Shown piece after piece: positions 32,194 through 40,249 of a stretch of DNA of 64,000 nucleotides. How positions within the stretch are numbered: position 1 is the first letter of the stretch; every line of letters starts with the position of its first letter. Under the pieces are notes generated by a model that was given only the letters and a program-made list of their open reading frames with translations, ran no database searches and had not been told where the DNA came from. The position numbers and the translations under genes are program-made. This DNA is from Cyanobacteria bacterium OH_CDB_20 (lineage in GTDB: Bacteria; Cyanobacteriota; Vampirovibrionia; Gastranaerophilales; Gastranaerophilaceae). The stretch is taken from positions 17,846 through 81,845 of the forward strand of contig JAEZIX010000062.1 in NCBI GenBank assembly GCA_023415935.1, in the 5' to 3' direction.

Positions 32194-33789
32194 TTATGCA
32201 GCCAATTTTTCATCTTGATAAGAAGGCGCGCTGAAACCTATCGGATTCTTTTTAGGTGCTTGATTTTTCTTTTGGAACAGTTTTAATGCTGCTTCAAAAT
32301 CTTCATTTGTCAATTTCATACTCACAAGATCTTTAACATCAAAAGTACCTGTATCCATTTTTTCATAATATCCTAATCTTTGATAAGCATTTGATTTTGC
32401 TTCATTAACGATAAATGCAATATCAGCACCTGTTACTTTTGCATCATAAAGTTTTTTCGCAAAATCATTTTTAGCAAAACTTTCATCAACTTTTTTGTTA
32501 CTTAAGTTCAGGTCTAATATTTTGACACATCCTGCATAATCAGGTTTATCAACTTTTATGTGGTGTCCAAACCTACCTGATCTTGTAATAGCGCTATCTA
32601 AGAGTTCCGTTCTATTTGTTGCGGCAACTACATAAACTTGAGTATTGTTCTTTTCTAAATCGCTCATTATTGTAAGAAGTTGGTTAACGACTTTATCATC
32701 ATATCTTGAGATATCAGAGCCGCCTCTTTGCATTGCAACAGCGTCAAATTCGTCAATAAATATTATGCAAGGTTGATGTTTTTCAGCTTCAGCGAACAAT
32801 TTTCTCCAATTTTCTTCTGTTTCTCCAACCCATTTTGAGCCTAATTCTAAGCCGTTTAGCTTGATGAAATATGCATCTGACTCATTTGCTAAAGCCTGAG
32901 CCATAAGTGTTTTACCTGTACCTGGTTCACCTTCTAGAAGGACTCCATGGCTATGATTATCATCATCAGCAATTTCAGGATATTTTATTGGAAAAACAAC
33001 TGCTTTCTTTAGCTGAGCAATAGCTTCATCCTGACCACCTACATCACTAAAAGTAATCTTCTTAGGTTTTTTAACCTGTTTTTCGAGATTACTAATTAAT
33101 CTGGATAAATGCTTAGAGTTTAACTTGGTAATTGCACCTTGGTCTAAACCTGAAAGATTGTATACTTTTATACTGCTTTTATCAAGATTTTTTGCGTCAG
33201 ATGATTCAAATTCCTTCAGATTAAAACTAAAATCTCCGACTGATATTGTTGAATTTGCAGGTATGAAAGAACTTTGACCTTTTTCAAGTTGTCCTTCTAC
33301 TTCTTTTCCTTGTGAAACAAATTTTACCTTAAGCGGCTCTTTATTTAGTGATAATGCGTGCGGAAAACCGTTTTCATTCAGAAAAAAAGCAACTGAACCT
33401 TTAATTGAAGGTTCTTTTATAAAGAAAACTTTTTTTATAACTGTATTAATCGAATCAACAGATTCTTCAAGAAGAGCTTCAGACTCATTGATACTACTCC
33501 CCACCAGAACTACATCATTTTGCCCGATTGTTTGAATTGCAGTTGATAAACCAGATTCAAAAGGTGTTTTTGATGTTTTATCAACAGATGGCGGCAATGT
33601 TTCTTCACCAAAAGAAATCATTTTTGGTTTATTGACTAACAAACGACCATAATTGCTGTCTATTAAGCCAATTGAAGGCTTTTCAGCATTATAATCTTTT
33701 TTCTCAAACTCATTTTTGGCAGCTGAATAACTGCCAGGGAAGGCTGCTTTGTAAGCCAAGCCAACCCCATTGTTGAAAGAAACTTTCAC
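32194..33789 (-). CDS. AAA+ ATPase with an unrecognised N-terminal domain
   Basis: A 531-residue protein. Residues about 250-430 form a classical AAA+ module of the FtsH/Cdc48 clade: FSDVGGQDEAIAQLKKAV, Walker A GEPGTGKTLMAQ, Walker B CIIFIDEFDA and the second region of homology ATNRTELLDSAITRSGRFGHHI. There is no zinc protease domain and no second AAA module. The N-terminal 240 residues match nothing I know. Near the middle, KVKFVSQGKEVEGQLEKGQ suggests a beta domain. The start is GTG behind a near-perfect ribosome site AAGGAGGTATCC. Likely a substrate unfoldase or remodeller; the target is unknown. Confidence 0.85.
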   Translation of the reverse strand: MKVSFNNGVGLAYKAAFPGSYSAAKNEFEKKDYNAEKPSIGLIDSNYGRLLVNKPKMISFGEETLPPSVDKTSKTPFESGLSTAIQTIGQNDVVLVGSSINESEALLEESVDSINTVIKKVFFIKEPSIKGSVAFFLNENGFPHALSLNKEPLKVKFVSQGKEVEGQLEKGQSSFIPANSTISVGDFSFNLKEFESSDAKNLDKSSIKVYNLSGLDQGAITKLNSKHLSRLISNLEKQVKKPKKITFSDVGGQDEAIAQLKKAVVFPIKYPEIADDDNHSHGVLLEGEPGTGKTLMAQALANESDAYFIKLNGLELGSKWVGETEENWRKLFAEAEKHQPCIIFIDEFDAVAMQRGGSDISRYDDKVVNQLLTIMSDLEKNNTQVYVVAATNRTELLDSAITRSGRFGHHIKVDKPDYAGCVKILDLNLSNKKVDESFAKNDFAKKLYDAKVTGADIAFIVNEAKSNAYQRLGYYEKMDTGTFDVKDLVSMKLTNEDFEAALKLFQKKNQAPKKNPIGFSAPSYQDEKLAA

Positions 33790-34133
33790 TTGGGATACCT
33801 CCTTATACTCTCGAAAAATACTTTAAGAGAGTGCTACTAATATACGCTTGGTAAAATATTTATTCTAAATAATAGAGATATGGCACATTCGACACTCGCG
33901 TCGAAAAATCGAATTTTGAAAAATCGAAATACAAATTTTAAAAACACTAAACAAAAAATTCATAAATGCCCCTGCGCTAGTTTTGTATTAACTTAACTAA
34001 AAAATGGTATTTTCTAATTCTAGCAATTTTTACCCGTTTGTCAATAAGTGTACTTTGGATACTTAATATTTGTTAATAAAATTAGTAGGAGTATCTATTA
34101 CAAGATAACCCGAAAACAAGTCCCTAGAGTATA
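33790..34133. other. 344-base gene-free leader region with small inverted and direct repeats
   Basis: No coding frame. On the minus strand it is the leader of the AAA+ gene: stem ACTCTC/GAGAGT (33807-33812 with 33827-33832) lies just upstream of the ribosome site. Further up are the inverted repeat TTCGAC/GTCGAA (33888-33893 with 33900-33905) and the 11-base direct repeat GAAAAATCGAA (33903-33913 and 33918-33928). These are possible operator or structural elements. The rest is AT-rich without features I could identify, including no clear terminator for the operon that ends at 34134. Confidence 0.5.
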
Positions 34134-34415
34134 TTATGGGCATAAAGATTCCCAATCAATATCATCTTCATCTTCATCGCCAGGCTCTTTTATCACACAG
34201 TCAGGGTCTGATAGCATTACTTGAAGAGTCCACTTTAGCTGTGTCTTGTAATTAGCTCTTGCAAGTTCCTGAGTTTTTGCGCAATATGCAAAAGATGGAA
34301 TCTCCGCAATTTCAATATAGTGATATGTATTGCCGTTAAAATCCAAATCTGTGCCCTCTACGAGGGTCCAGTCAAGGTTCATATAATAATCAATGTCTTT
34401 TTCTTCGTTACTCAT
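34134..34415 (-). CDS. HicB-like protein without a HicA partner
   Basis: A 93-residue protein with the partial RNase-H-like HicB pattern: YYMNLDWTLVEG, the strand YHYIEIAEIPSFAYCAKTQELARANYKTQL and the ending DCVIKEPGDEDED. HicB antitoxins normally pair with HicA, a short mRNA interferase, but no such gene is adjacent, and there is no DNA-binding domain. It overlaps the end of the GerMN gene by eight bases, and is the last gene of a long house-keeping operon. It is probably a domesticated HicB-fold protein rather than part of a toxin-antitoxin pair. Confidence 0.72.
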   Translation of the reverse strand: MSNEEKDIDYYMNLDWTLVEGTDLDFNGNTYHYIEIAEIPSFAYCAKTQELARANYKTQLKWTLQVMLSDPDCVIKEPGDEDEDDIDWESLCP

Positions 34416-35034
34416 CCAGTGACTTCTCACTCAAAGGCTGCGAAACCATAATACCTTCGCCACCTAATACATCTACTTGCTTGCCATCAAGGTACAGATA
34501 AATATTTTTATTTGGCGCATTTAAAAGCGCTGTCTTTATAAGTTGACGCATTCTTGAATAAATACTGTCTGTTCCACCGCCGTATTGAAATTCTGAACTT
34601 AAGTCAATAATAACAGTATTTCCTTTTTGTTTTATGCTAATAAGTCTTGTGCCTTTAGGAATTTCATTGTATGTACCTTTTGTTTTTTCTGAATAAGAAG
34701 GTCCTTTTAAAAGTTCTGTTATTGCATAATCAAGTTTATTTTCTCCTTCAGGGACAGCTCTTTCAACCTTTTTAAAAACAGAACCTCTATCTTTATCTAA
34801 TGAAAGAAAATAAACGTAGGTTTTTTCATGTTTATCTTGAACTTCTGCAGGTTTTTCAGCATTTTCTTCAACTTCTGGAGGAATGTTAGCCTCTTTTTCT
34901 TCGACAATTGCAGGTTTTTTGTTGAAAAAGTCTTGAACAAATTTAAACTGCTCATCTCCAAAGAATTTTTCTTTCACAAAGAAAAAAGATAAGACAAGTA
35001 ATATTCCAACTACAATTTTAGAAAACCAACTCAT
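34408..35034 (-). CDS. GerMN-domain membrane-anchored protein
   Basis: A 208-residue protein with one N-terminal membrane helix (WFSKIVVGILLVLSFFFVKE), a Pro/Glu-rich spacer, and a C-terminal GerMN domain: TYVYFLSLDKDRGSVFKKVERAV, ITELLKGPSYSEKTKGTYNEIPKGTRLISI, VIIDLSSEFQYGGG and IYLYLDGKQVDVL. GerMN domains occur in spore GerM and in envelope lipoproteins and may bind peptidoglycan. With the SPOR and SpoIID proteins here it adds to a set of wall-associated proteins. It is downstream of the DUF2993 gene. Confidence 0.85.
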   Translation of the reverse strand: MSWFSKIVVGILLVLSFFFVKEKFFGDEQFKFVQDFFNKKPAIVEEKEANIPPEVEENAEKPAEVQDKHEKTYVYFLSLDKDRGSVFKKVERAVPEGENKLDYAITELLKGPSYSEKTKGTYNEIPKGTRLISIKQKGNTVIIDLSSEFQYGGGTDSIYSRMRQLIKTALLNAPNKNIYLYLDGKQVDVLGGEGIMVSQPLSEKSLDE

Positions 35035-35051
35035 AAACTTTCCTTAATTTA

Positions 35052-35921
35052 TTACTTAGTAATAACATAATTCTTAGGAATAATAAATAGCCCGTCAAAG
35101 TGAATTTGGTTATTAATAAATTGTACATTTTTTATTTTTGAAATACCTCTTGTACTCTTTGAAACAGCAACTTCTGTAGTAAACGGATTCAAATAGTTCA
35201 CAAGTGACATAATTTTGCTTAAATCTATCTTGTTGTTTGGTGAGCCAACCTGCACATCAGAAAATACAATCTTTGAATTTTCAACTTTCAAAGAAGCTAA
35301 AATATCAATAGTTGAGGTATTTGTTGTAAATAAAAACGGAGTTACCACTTTGTAAGACATTTTAATTTTATTATTTTCGATTTTAGCAGACGGGTCATAA
35401 ATTTTGAATAATACTTTATTTGCAATTGAAACAGTCATTTTATTCAACATATTAAGATATTCTTGAGAAACAACCATTGCTTGAAGATCTGAACTGGTAA
35501 TTTTTCCGCTGTATTTCAAAACAAAATTTTCAGGAAACAATAAGTCATTATCTTTTATAACAACTCTATTGTAACTGCATAAAGACTCAACTTTAATATC
35601 AGAAGCTCTTACACCACTATAATTAATTGATTTAGTATTAGCTGTCATTGACTTAAACTTGCCGTCCATCAAATTTTTACCGCCAAATGCTTTTATTTCT
35701 ACATTAAAGTTTGATCCAGTTTCTTTTTTAAGTTCGCTTTGCATTGCAGTTTCAGCAATTTTTGTAAACAGAAAATTCATACCTGTTATGTTAGAAACGA
35801 TATGTGCAACACTTCCGCCAACAGGATAAGGCGGTTTAGCGCAATAATATTCGCACTCAGAAGCGAAAGACTGCATTTGAACAATGCAAAACATAGCTAT
35901 TACTGATAATAATTTTTTCAT
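35052..35921 (-). CDS. Exported DUF2993 (LmeA-like) protein
   Basis: A 289-residue protein with an N-terminal signal peptide (KKLLSVIAMFCIVQMQSFAS). The body is beta-rich with the pattern of DUF2993 proteins: a GGKNLMDGKFKSMTANTKSINYSGVRASDIKVES core, then a KITSSDLQAMV segment, then two further strand regions. DUF2993 proteins bind phospholipid and are common in cyanobacteria and actinobacteria, where LmeA acts on mannan length. The assignment rests on this pattern and is moderately confident. The start overlaps the truB stop by four bases. Confidence 0.7.
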   Translation of the reverse strand: MKKLLSVIAMFCIVQMQSFASECEYYCAKPPYPVGGSVAHIVSNITGMNFLFTKIAETAMQSELKKETGSNFNVEIKAFGGKNLMDGKFKSMTANTKSINYSGVRASDIKVESLCSYNRVVIKDNDLLFPENFVLKYSGKITSSDLQAMVVSQEYLNMLNKMTVSIANKVLFKIYDPSAKIENNKIKMSYKVVTPFLFTTNTSTIDILASLKVENSKIVFSDVQVGSPNNKIDLSKIMSLVNYLNPFTTEVAVSKSTRGISKIKNVQFINNQIHFDGLFIIPKNYVITK

Positions 35922-36778
35922 ACAAGTACCTTACTAATCTTAATTATGTTACCTTCTACTAAACCAATAGCGACCAGAGTATTAATATGTTTTAAAAGCA
36001 AAATTCCATCGTTGTAATCGCCGTTATTTAGTAATGAATTGCCGTGTTTCACTTTTTCAAGCTCATCATCTGTCAGCAATTTTTGATTATATGATAAGAC
36101 ATCAACAGGATTAATCAACCATTTTTTTACATCCTCTGGAGACTCAATGTCGTCAAGTGATACAGAATTTTCTTTTATAAAGTTGGAAGATAAGACTCTT
36201 TCAAGCCCAGTCATAACAGCCCCTGCTACAAGCTTTTGTCCAAGGTCATGGATTATTGTCCTTATGTAAGTGCCTTTTGAGCATTTAATATAAAGCGAAG
36301 CCATTTGACTCTCATCATCAAAATCAATTAATTTTATTTCCTCAACAAATACTTCTCGTTTAGGAATATCATCAGGTATAATACCTTCTCTGGCAAGCTC
36401 ATATAATCTTTTTCCGTTATAGTGAACTGCACTGTATGCCGGTGGAATCTGTTCAATTTTACCTAAAAAATCTGTTAACGAGGTTTCGATTTGCTCTCTC
36501 GTTACTTTTGAAGTTGAAAAACTTTCAACCTTTCCTTCAATATCATAAGTATCTGATATTTTTCCAAACTCAAGTGAAGCAATATAAGCTTTTTCATCAG
36601 ACAAATACTCGATTAACCTTGTTGCTTTACCAATTGCAATTGGAAGCACACCAGTTGCAAGGGGGTCTAAAGTACCTGAATGTCCTATCTGTTTAATCTT
36701 TATTTTTTTTCTCAAGACAGCAACAACGTCGTGGGAAGTCATTCCCATTGGTTTATAAACATTTAAAAACCCAAACAT
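35918..36778 (-). CDS. truB: tRNA pseudouridine(55) synthase TruB
   Basis: TruB makes pseudouridine 55 in the T-loop of tRNA. FGFLNVYKPMGMTSHDVV opens the protein, and the catalytic Asp38 is in QIGHSGTLDPLATGVLPIAIGKATR. KRLYELAREG and KCSKGTYIRTIIHDLGQKL are also conserved. At 286 residues the length is typical, with a C-terminal PUA-like remnant. It is in the usual infB-rbfA-truB order, with rbfA six bases upstream. Confidence 0.97.
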   Translation of the reverse strand: MFGFLNVYKPMGMTSHDVVAVLRKKIKIKQIGHSGTLDPLATGVLPIAIGKATRLIEYLSDEKAYIASLEFGKISDTYDIEGKVESFSTSKVTREQIETSLTDFLGKIEQIPPAYSAVHYNGKRLYELAREGIIPDDIPKREVFVEEIKLIDFDDESQMASLYIKCSKGTYIRTIIHDLGQKLVAGAVMTGLERVLSSNFIKENSVSLDDIESPEDVKKWLINPVDVLSYNQKLLTDDELEKVKHGNSLLNNGDYNDGILLLKHINTLVAIGLVEGNIIKISKVLV

Positions 36779-36783
36779 TTAAA

Positions 36784-37146
36784 CTAAACTTCGCCTCTTG
36801 AAATTTTATTGATTAAATCGGTAACTTTTGTACCTCTTTCGATAGAATCATCAAGAATGAATTTTAGCTCTGGAGTAAGTCTTAGTCTTATTCTTTTTCC
36901 AAGCTCATATCTTATCTGAGGTGCATGTTCTTCAAGAGCTTTTATAGTAAGAGCCTTGCTCTCATCTGAAGTCGCAAATACAGAAAAATAAACTTTTGCA
37001 TAAGAATTGTCATGTGCAAGTTCAATATCAATAATTGACACAACACCTGTTATTCTTGAATCTCTGACAGATTTTTGTAAAATATCAGAAATTTCTTTCA
37101 TTAAAGTTTTTCTAACGCGTTCGTTTCTTAAAGACATTTGACCCAA
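36784..37146 (-). CDS. rbfA: 30S ribosome-binding factor RbfA
   Basis: A 120-residue KH-fold ribosome maturation factor for 16S rRNA processing. RNERVRKTLMKEISDILQKSVRD, then GVVSIIDIELAHDNSYAKVYFSVF, and LGKRIRLRLTPELKFILDDSIERG are standard. It lies one base after infB and just before truB, the conserved arrangement. Confidence 0.96.
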   Translation of the reverse strand: MGQMSLRNERVRKTLMKEISDILQKSVRDSRITGVVSIIDIELAHDNSYAKVYFSVFATSDESKALTIKALEEHAPQIRYELGKRIRLRLTPELKFILDDSIERGTKVTDLINKISRGEV

Positions 37147-37147
37147 C

Positions 37148-39934
37148 CTATACTAGAACCTGACGTTCAACTTCTTCTGTTGTAGAAACTTCGATAATAT
37201 CGCCTTCTCTAATATCATTAAATTTAGCAAACGATATACCACACTCAAAGCCTTGAGCTACTTCTTTTGCGTCATCTTTAAATCTCTTAAGTTGGTCGAT
37301 TAGACCTCTAAATACTTCGACACCATCTCTGATAACAACTGCATCTTTATTTCTGATGATTTTACCTTCAAGAACATAACAACCAGCAATTTTAGAAGTT
37401 TTGCCGACTGTAAACACTTGTCTTACTTCAGCTTTGCCAAGAGTAACAAGTTTAATCTCAGGTTGAAGCAGGTTCAACATTGTTTGTTCTAAATCTTCAA
37501 GTACTTGATAAATTATATTGTATTTTTTAATTACAACTTTTTCTTTTTCAGCAGCAAGTTGTGCATTTAAGTCTTCTTTAACCGTAAAGCCAAGTATAAT
37601 AGCATTACTTGCACTTGCAAGCATAACATCTGCTTCAGAAATATCACCGACACCAACGTGTACAAGTTTTGTTTGAATTTCTTTTGACTCAAGTTGAGAT
37701 ACAGCTTGAGATACAGCTTCAGCCGCACCGTTTGTATTTGCTTTAATAATTAGATTCAAGTTTTTAATTTCATTTTCACCAGAGCCTACGACTTCATTTC
37801 TAACATGGGCAGGCATCATAGCTTCTAAGCGTGTATTTCTTTCTTTTTCTTTTCTCAAAGTTGCAAGAGCTTTCATAGCTTTTTCGTTATCAACAACTTC
37901 AAATTTTTCGCCAGCTTGAGGAACTTCAGTTAACCCTAAAATCTCAACAGGAGTAGAAGGTGATGCTTTTTTGACTCTTTCACCTGAGTCAGAAAGCAAT
38001 GCTCTTACTTTACCAGAAACACTACCAACAACTACGCAATCTCCATTTTTCAAAGTACCGTTTTGAACAAGTAATGTTGCAACAGGACCTTTTCCTTTAT
38101 CAAGATTTGCCTCGATAACAACGCCTGACGCTGGAGCCGAAGGATTAGCTCTAAGATTTAGCATCTCTGCCATAATCAATATATATTCAAGAAGTTCATC
38201 AATTCCTAATCCTTGAAGTGCGCTAACTTTTACACAAACAGTTTCACCACCCCATTCTTCAGGAACAAGACCGTGCTCAGTAAGTTGTTGCATAATTTTA
38301 TCAGGGTTTGCACCTGCTTTATCGATTTTATTAACAGCAACTATGATAGGAACCTCAGCAGCTTTTGCGTGATTAATAGCTTCAATAGTTTGAGGCATTA
38401 TACCGTCATCTGCAGCTACAACAAGAATAGCAATATCTGTTGACTTCGCACCACGGGCTCTCATTTCAGTAAAAGCTTCGTGACCCGGGGTATCAATAAA
38501 TACAATCTTTTTATTATTCAAATTAACTGTATAAGCACCAATTGACTGAGTTATGCCACCAACTTCTGATGAAACAATTTTATGTTTTGATGCTCTGATT
38601 GAATCAAGCAAAGTTGTTTTACCATGGTCAACGTGACCCATAATGCTTATTACCGGCGCTCTAGACTTGAGTAACTTTTCATCAAGTTTAGAAAGTTCTT
38701 TTTGTTTTTCTTCTTTTGCTAACTCTTCTTCTAAGAACGCTTCCAAATCTTCTTCCATTACAGAAATATCAAACGATTCACAAACTTTCTTTTGAGTTGC
38801 AATGTCTATAACTTGGTTTACAGTAGCCAAAATACCTTGCAACATAAGAAATTTTACAATCTCAGCAGGTGATTTGTTGATTTTATCTGCAAGTTCACCA
38901 ACTGTTGCAACTTGGTTAATAATTACTTCTGTAATTTCTCTATTTTCTTCTTCTTGTCTTGATCTTTTTTTATGTTTACCAGCTATTGCTTTTTCTAAAC
39001 TGATTAACTCTTGTTGTTCTTCTTTTGTCTTATAGACGGGTTTATCTTTAGCTTTTGGACCTTTGTGTCTGTTTTGAGAAGGTTTTTGATCATATATTTC
39101 TTGAGAAATTATGTGTCTTTTAACAGGTTGTTGAGTTTTTTGACCATCTGGACGTTGGAAAGGCTTTTGATCGCCTCTTTGTTGAGAGCCTTGTTCCGGT
39201 CTTTGCCCAGGTCTTTGAAATGGTCTATCTCCTGGTCTTTGATCTTGTCTTTGGAAAGGTCTTTCGCCTGGTCGTTGATCAGATCTTTGATCCGGTCTTT
39301 GCCCTGGTCTTTGTGGATATCTTTGATCAGAACGATTTTGAAAAGGTCTTTCGCCTGATCTATCATTTGGTCTATCACCAGGTCTACCTTGAGAATCAGG
39401 GCGTCTGCGGAATTCTTGTCTTTGACCTTGACCTTGTCCTTGGCCTTGCTGAGTATTTCTTCTATCTTCAGAAGGTCTTTCATCACGCTTTTGAGGATTA
39501 TAAGGAGGTCTTCTATCCGCTCTTGCCTTTGCTTCAACTTCACGTCGCATCTGGTTAGTGCGATTATTATATTCTAAAAGAGAACGAATTTCTGTGTTAG
39601 CAGGTGCTTTTTGAGCACTTTCTGTTTTTACATCTTGTTTTGGAGCTTCTTCTTTAACAGATTGTTCAACAACTTGAGGTTTTTCTTCTTTTACTTCAAC
39701 CTCAACTGGTTTTGCTTTTTTGACTATAAACGCTTTTGGTTTCTTAAGAGAGGCAGCATCTGAAGAATCCCCTTTAATGAGCTTTTTGAACTTTTCTATT
39801 TGTGAACTTGACAAAACACTCGAATGAGATTTCACCTTCAAATCAAGCTTTTGTTCAAGCATATCCATAAGATCTTTATTAGATAAGCCAAACTCCTTTG
39901 CTACTTCGTATACTCTCTTATTATCAACCGTCAT
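37148..39934 (-). CDS. infB: Translation initiation factor IF-2
   Basis: A 928-residue GTPase that delivers fMet-tRNA to the 30S subunit. An IF2_N domain at residues 1-55 (RVYEVAKEFGLSNKDLMDML) is followed by a long disordered part, a second IF2_N-like region near residue 335, then the G domain from about 428 (GHVDHGKTTLLDSIR, DTPGHEAFTEMRARG, NKIDK) and the C-terminal domains. Residues about 141-265 are an Arg/Pro/Gly/Gln/Asp repeat made of RPGxRPxQR-type units, much more regular than usual IF-2 linkers. Order with rbfA and truB is conserved, but nusA is not upstream. Confidence 0.97.
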   Translation of the reverse strand: MTVDNKRVYEVAKEFGLSNKDLMDMLEQKLDLKVKSHSSVLSSSQIEKFKKLIKGDSSDAASLKKPKAFIVKKAKPVEVEVKEEKPQVVEQSVKEEAPKQDVKTESAQKAPANTEIRSLLEYNNRTNQMRREVEAKARADRRPPYNPQKRDERPSEDRRNTQQGQGQGQGQRQEFRRRPDSQGRPGDRPNDRSGERPFQNRSDQRYPQRPGQRPDQRSDQRPGERPFQRQDQRPGDRPFQRPGQRPEQGSQQRGDQKPFQRPDGQKTQQPVKRHIISQEIYDQKPSQNRHKGPKAKDKPVYKTKEEQQELISLEKAIAGKHKKRSRQEEENREITEVIINQVATVGELADKINKSPAEIVKFLMLQGILATVNQVIDIATQKKVCESFDISVMEEDLEAFLEEELAKEEKQKELSKLDEKLLKSRAPVISIMGHVDHGKTTLLDSIRASKHKIVSSEVGGITQSIGAYTVNLNNKKIVFIDTPGHEAFTEMRARGAKSTDIAILVVAADDGIMPQTIEAINHAKAAEVPIIVAVNKIDKAGANPDKIMQQLTEHGLVPEEWGGETVCVKVSALQGLGIDELLEYILIMAEMLNLRANPSAPASGVVIEANLDKGKGPVATLLVQNGTLKNGDCVVVGSVSGKVRALLSDSGERVKKASPSTPVEILGLTEVPQAGEKFEVVDNEKAMKALATLRKEKERNTRLEAMMPAHVRNEVVGSGENEIKNLNLIIKANTNGAAEAVSQAVSQLESKEIQTKLVHVGVGDISEADVMLASASNAIILGFTVKEDLNAQLAAEKEKVVIKKYNIIYQVLEDLEQTMLNLLQPEIKLVTLGKAEVRQVFTVGKTSKIAGCYVLEGKIIRNKDAVVIRDGVEVFRGLIDQLKRFKDDAKEVAQGFECGISFAKFNDIREGDIIEVSTTEEVERQVLV

Positions 39935-39982
39935 TATTTATATTTATCTCCAAAACTTATTATATTATAGTTGTAACACAAT

Positions 39983-40249
39983 TTATTTTCCAAGTACAGT
40001 ACTGATTTTTTCCTTAGTATCTTGAGAAATATTACCCTTGATAAATTTTGCAATTTTCATTTTCTTAAGAGCTTCATCGATACAGGCTTTATCAGAACAA
40101 ATATATACGGAACGCCCATATACTTTGGAAGATGGGCAAGCGACAATTTCACCTGACTTGGAATCTTTTGTAATTTTAATCATCTCATCTTTTGTTTTAA
40201 AAGCTGAACAAGATATACATTTACGCAAAAATTTATCTTTTCTAGGCAT
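39983..40249 (-). CDS. YlxR-type RNA-binding protein
   Basis: An 88-residue YlxR (DUF448) protein, a small RNA-binding factor usually found between nusA and infB. RKCISCSAFKTKDEMIKI matches the RxCxxCxxxxxKxELxRI motif; GRSVYICSDKACIDEALKK is the second motif. The start is preceded by GGCGGTG and overlaps the end of the purD-like gene by eight bases. Here nusA and rimP are replaced upstream by that gene. Confidence 0.9.
   Translation of the reverse strand: MPRKDKFLRKCISCSAFKTKDEMIKITKDSKSGEIVACPSSKVYGRSVYICSDKACIDEALKKMKIAKFIKGNISQDTKEKISTVLGK

Noticed and set aside
33888..33928. tRNA or small structured RNA at the TTCGAC/GTCGAA repeat
   Set aside because: The stem is only six base pairs and there are no cloverleaf arms, T-loop or CCA-type end.
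34134..34415. HicAB toxin-antitoxin pair
   Set aside because: No HicA-like frame is adjacent on either strand; the gene overlaps a GerMN gene and follows housekeeping genes.
39140..39514. Repeated DNA units resembling a CRISPR or satellite array
   Set aside because: The repeats are in frame within infB, degenerate at the third base and without unique spacers, so they are protein repeats.
39011..39543. Long open frames on the plus strand and another minus frame over the IF-2 linker
   Set aside because: They are caused by the low-complexity RPGxRPxQR repeat in infB; their proteins are biased Leu/Arg/Ser or Lys/Asp strings without ribosome sites or start context.
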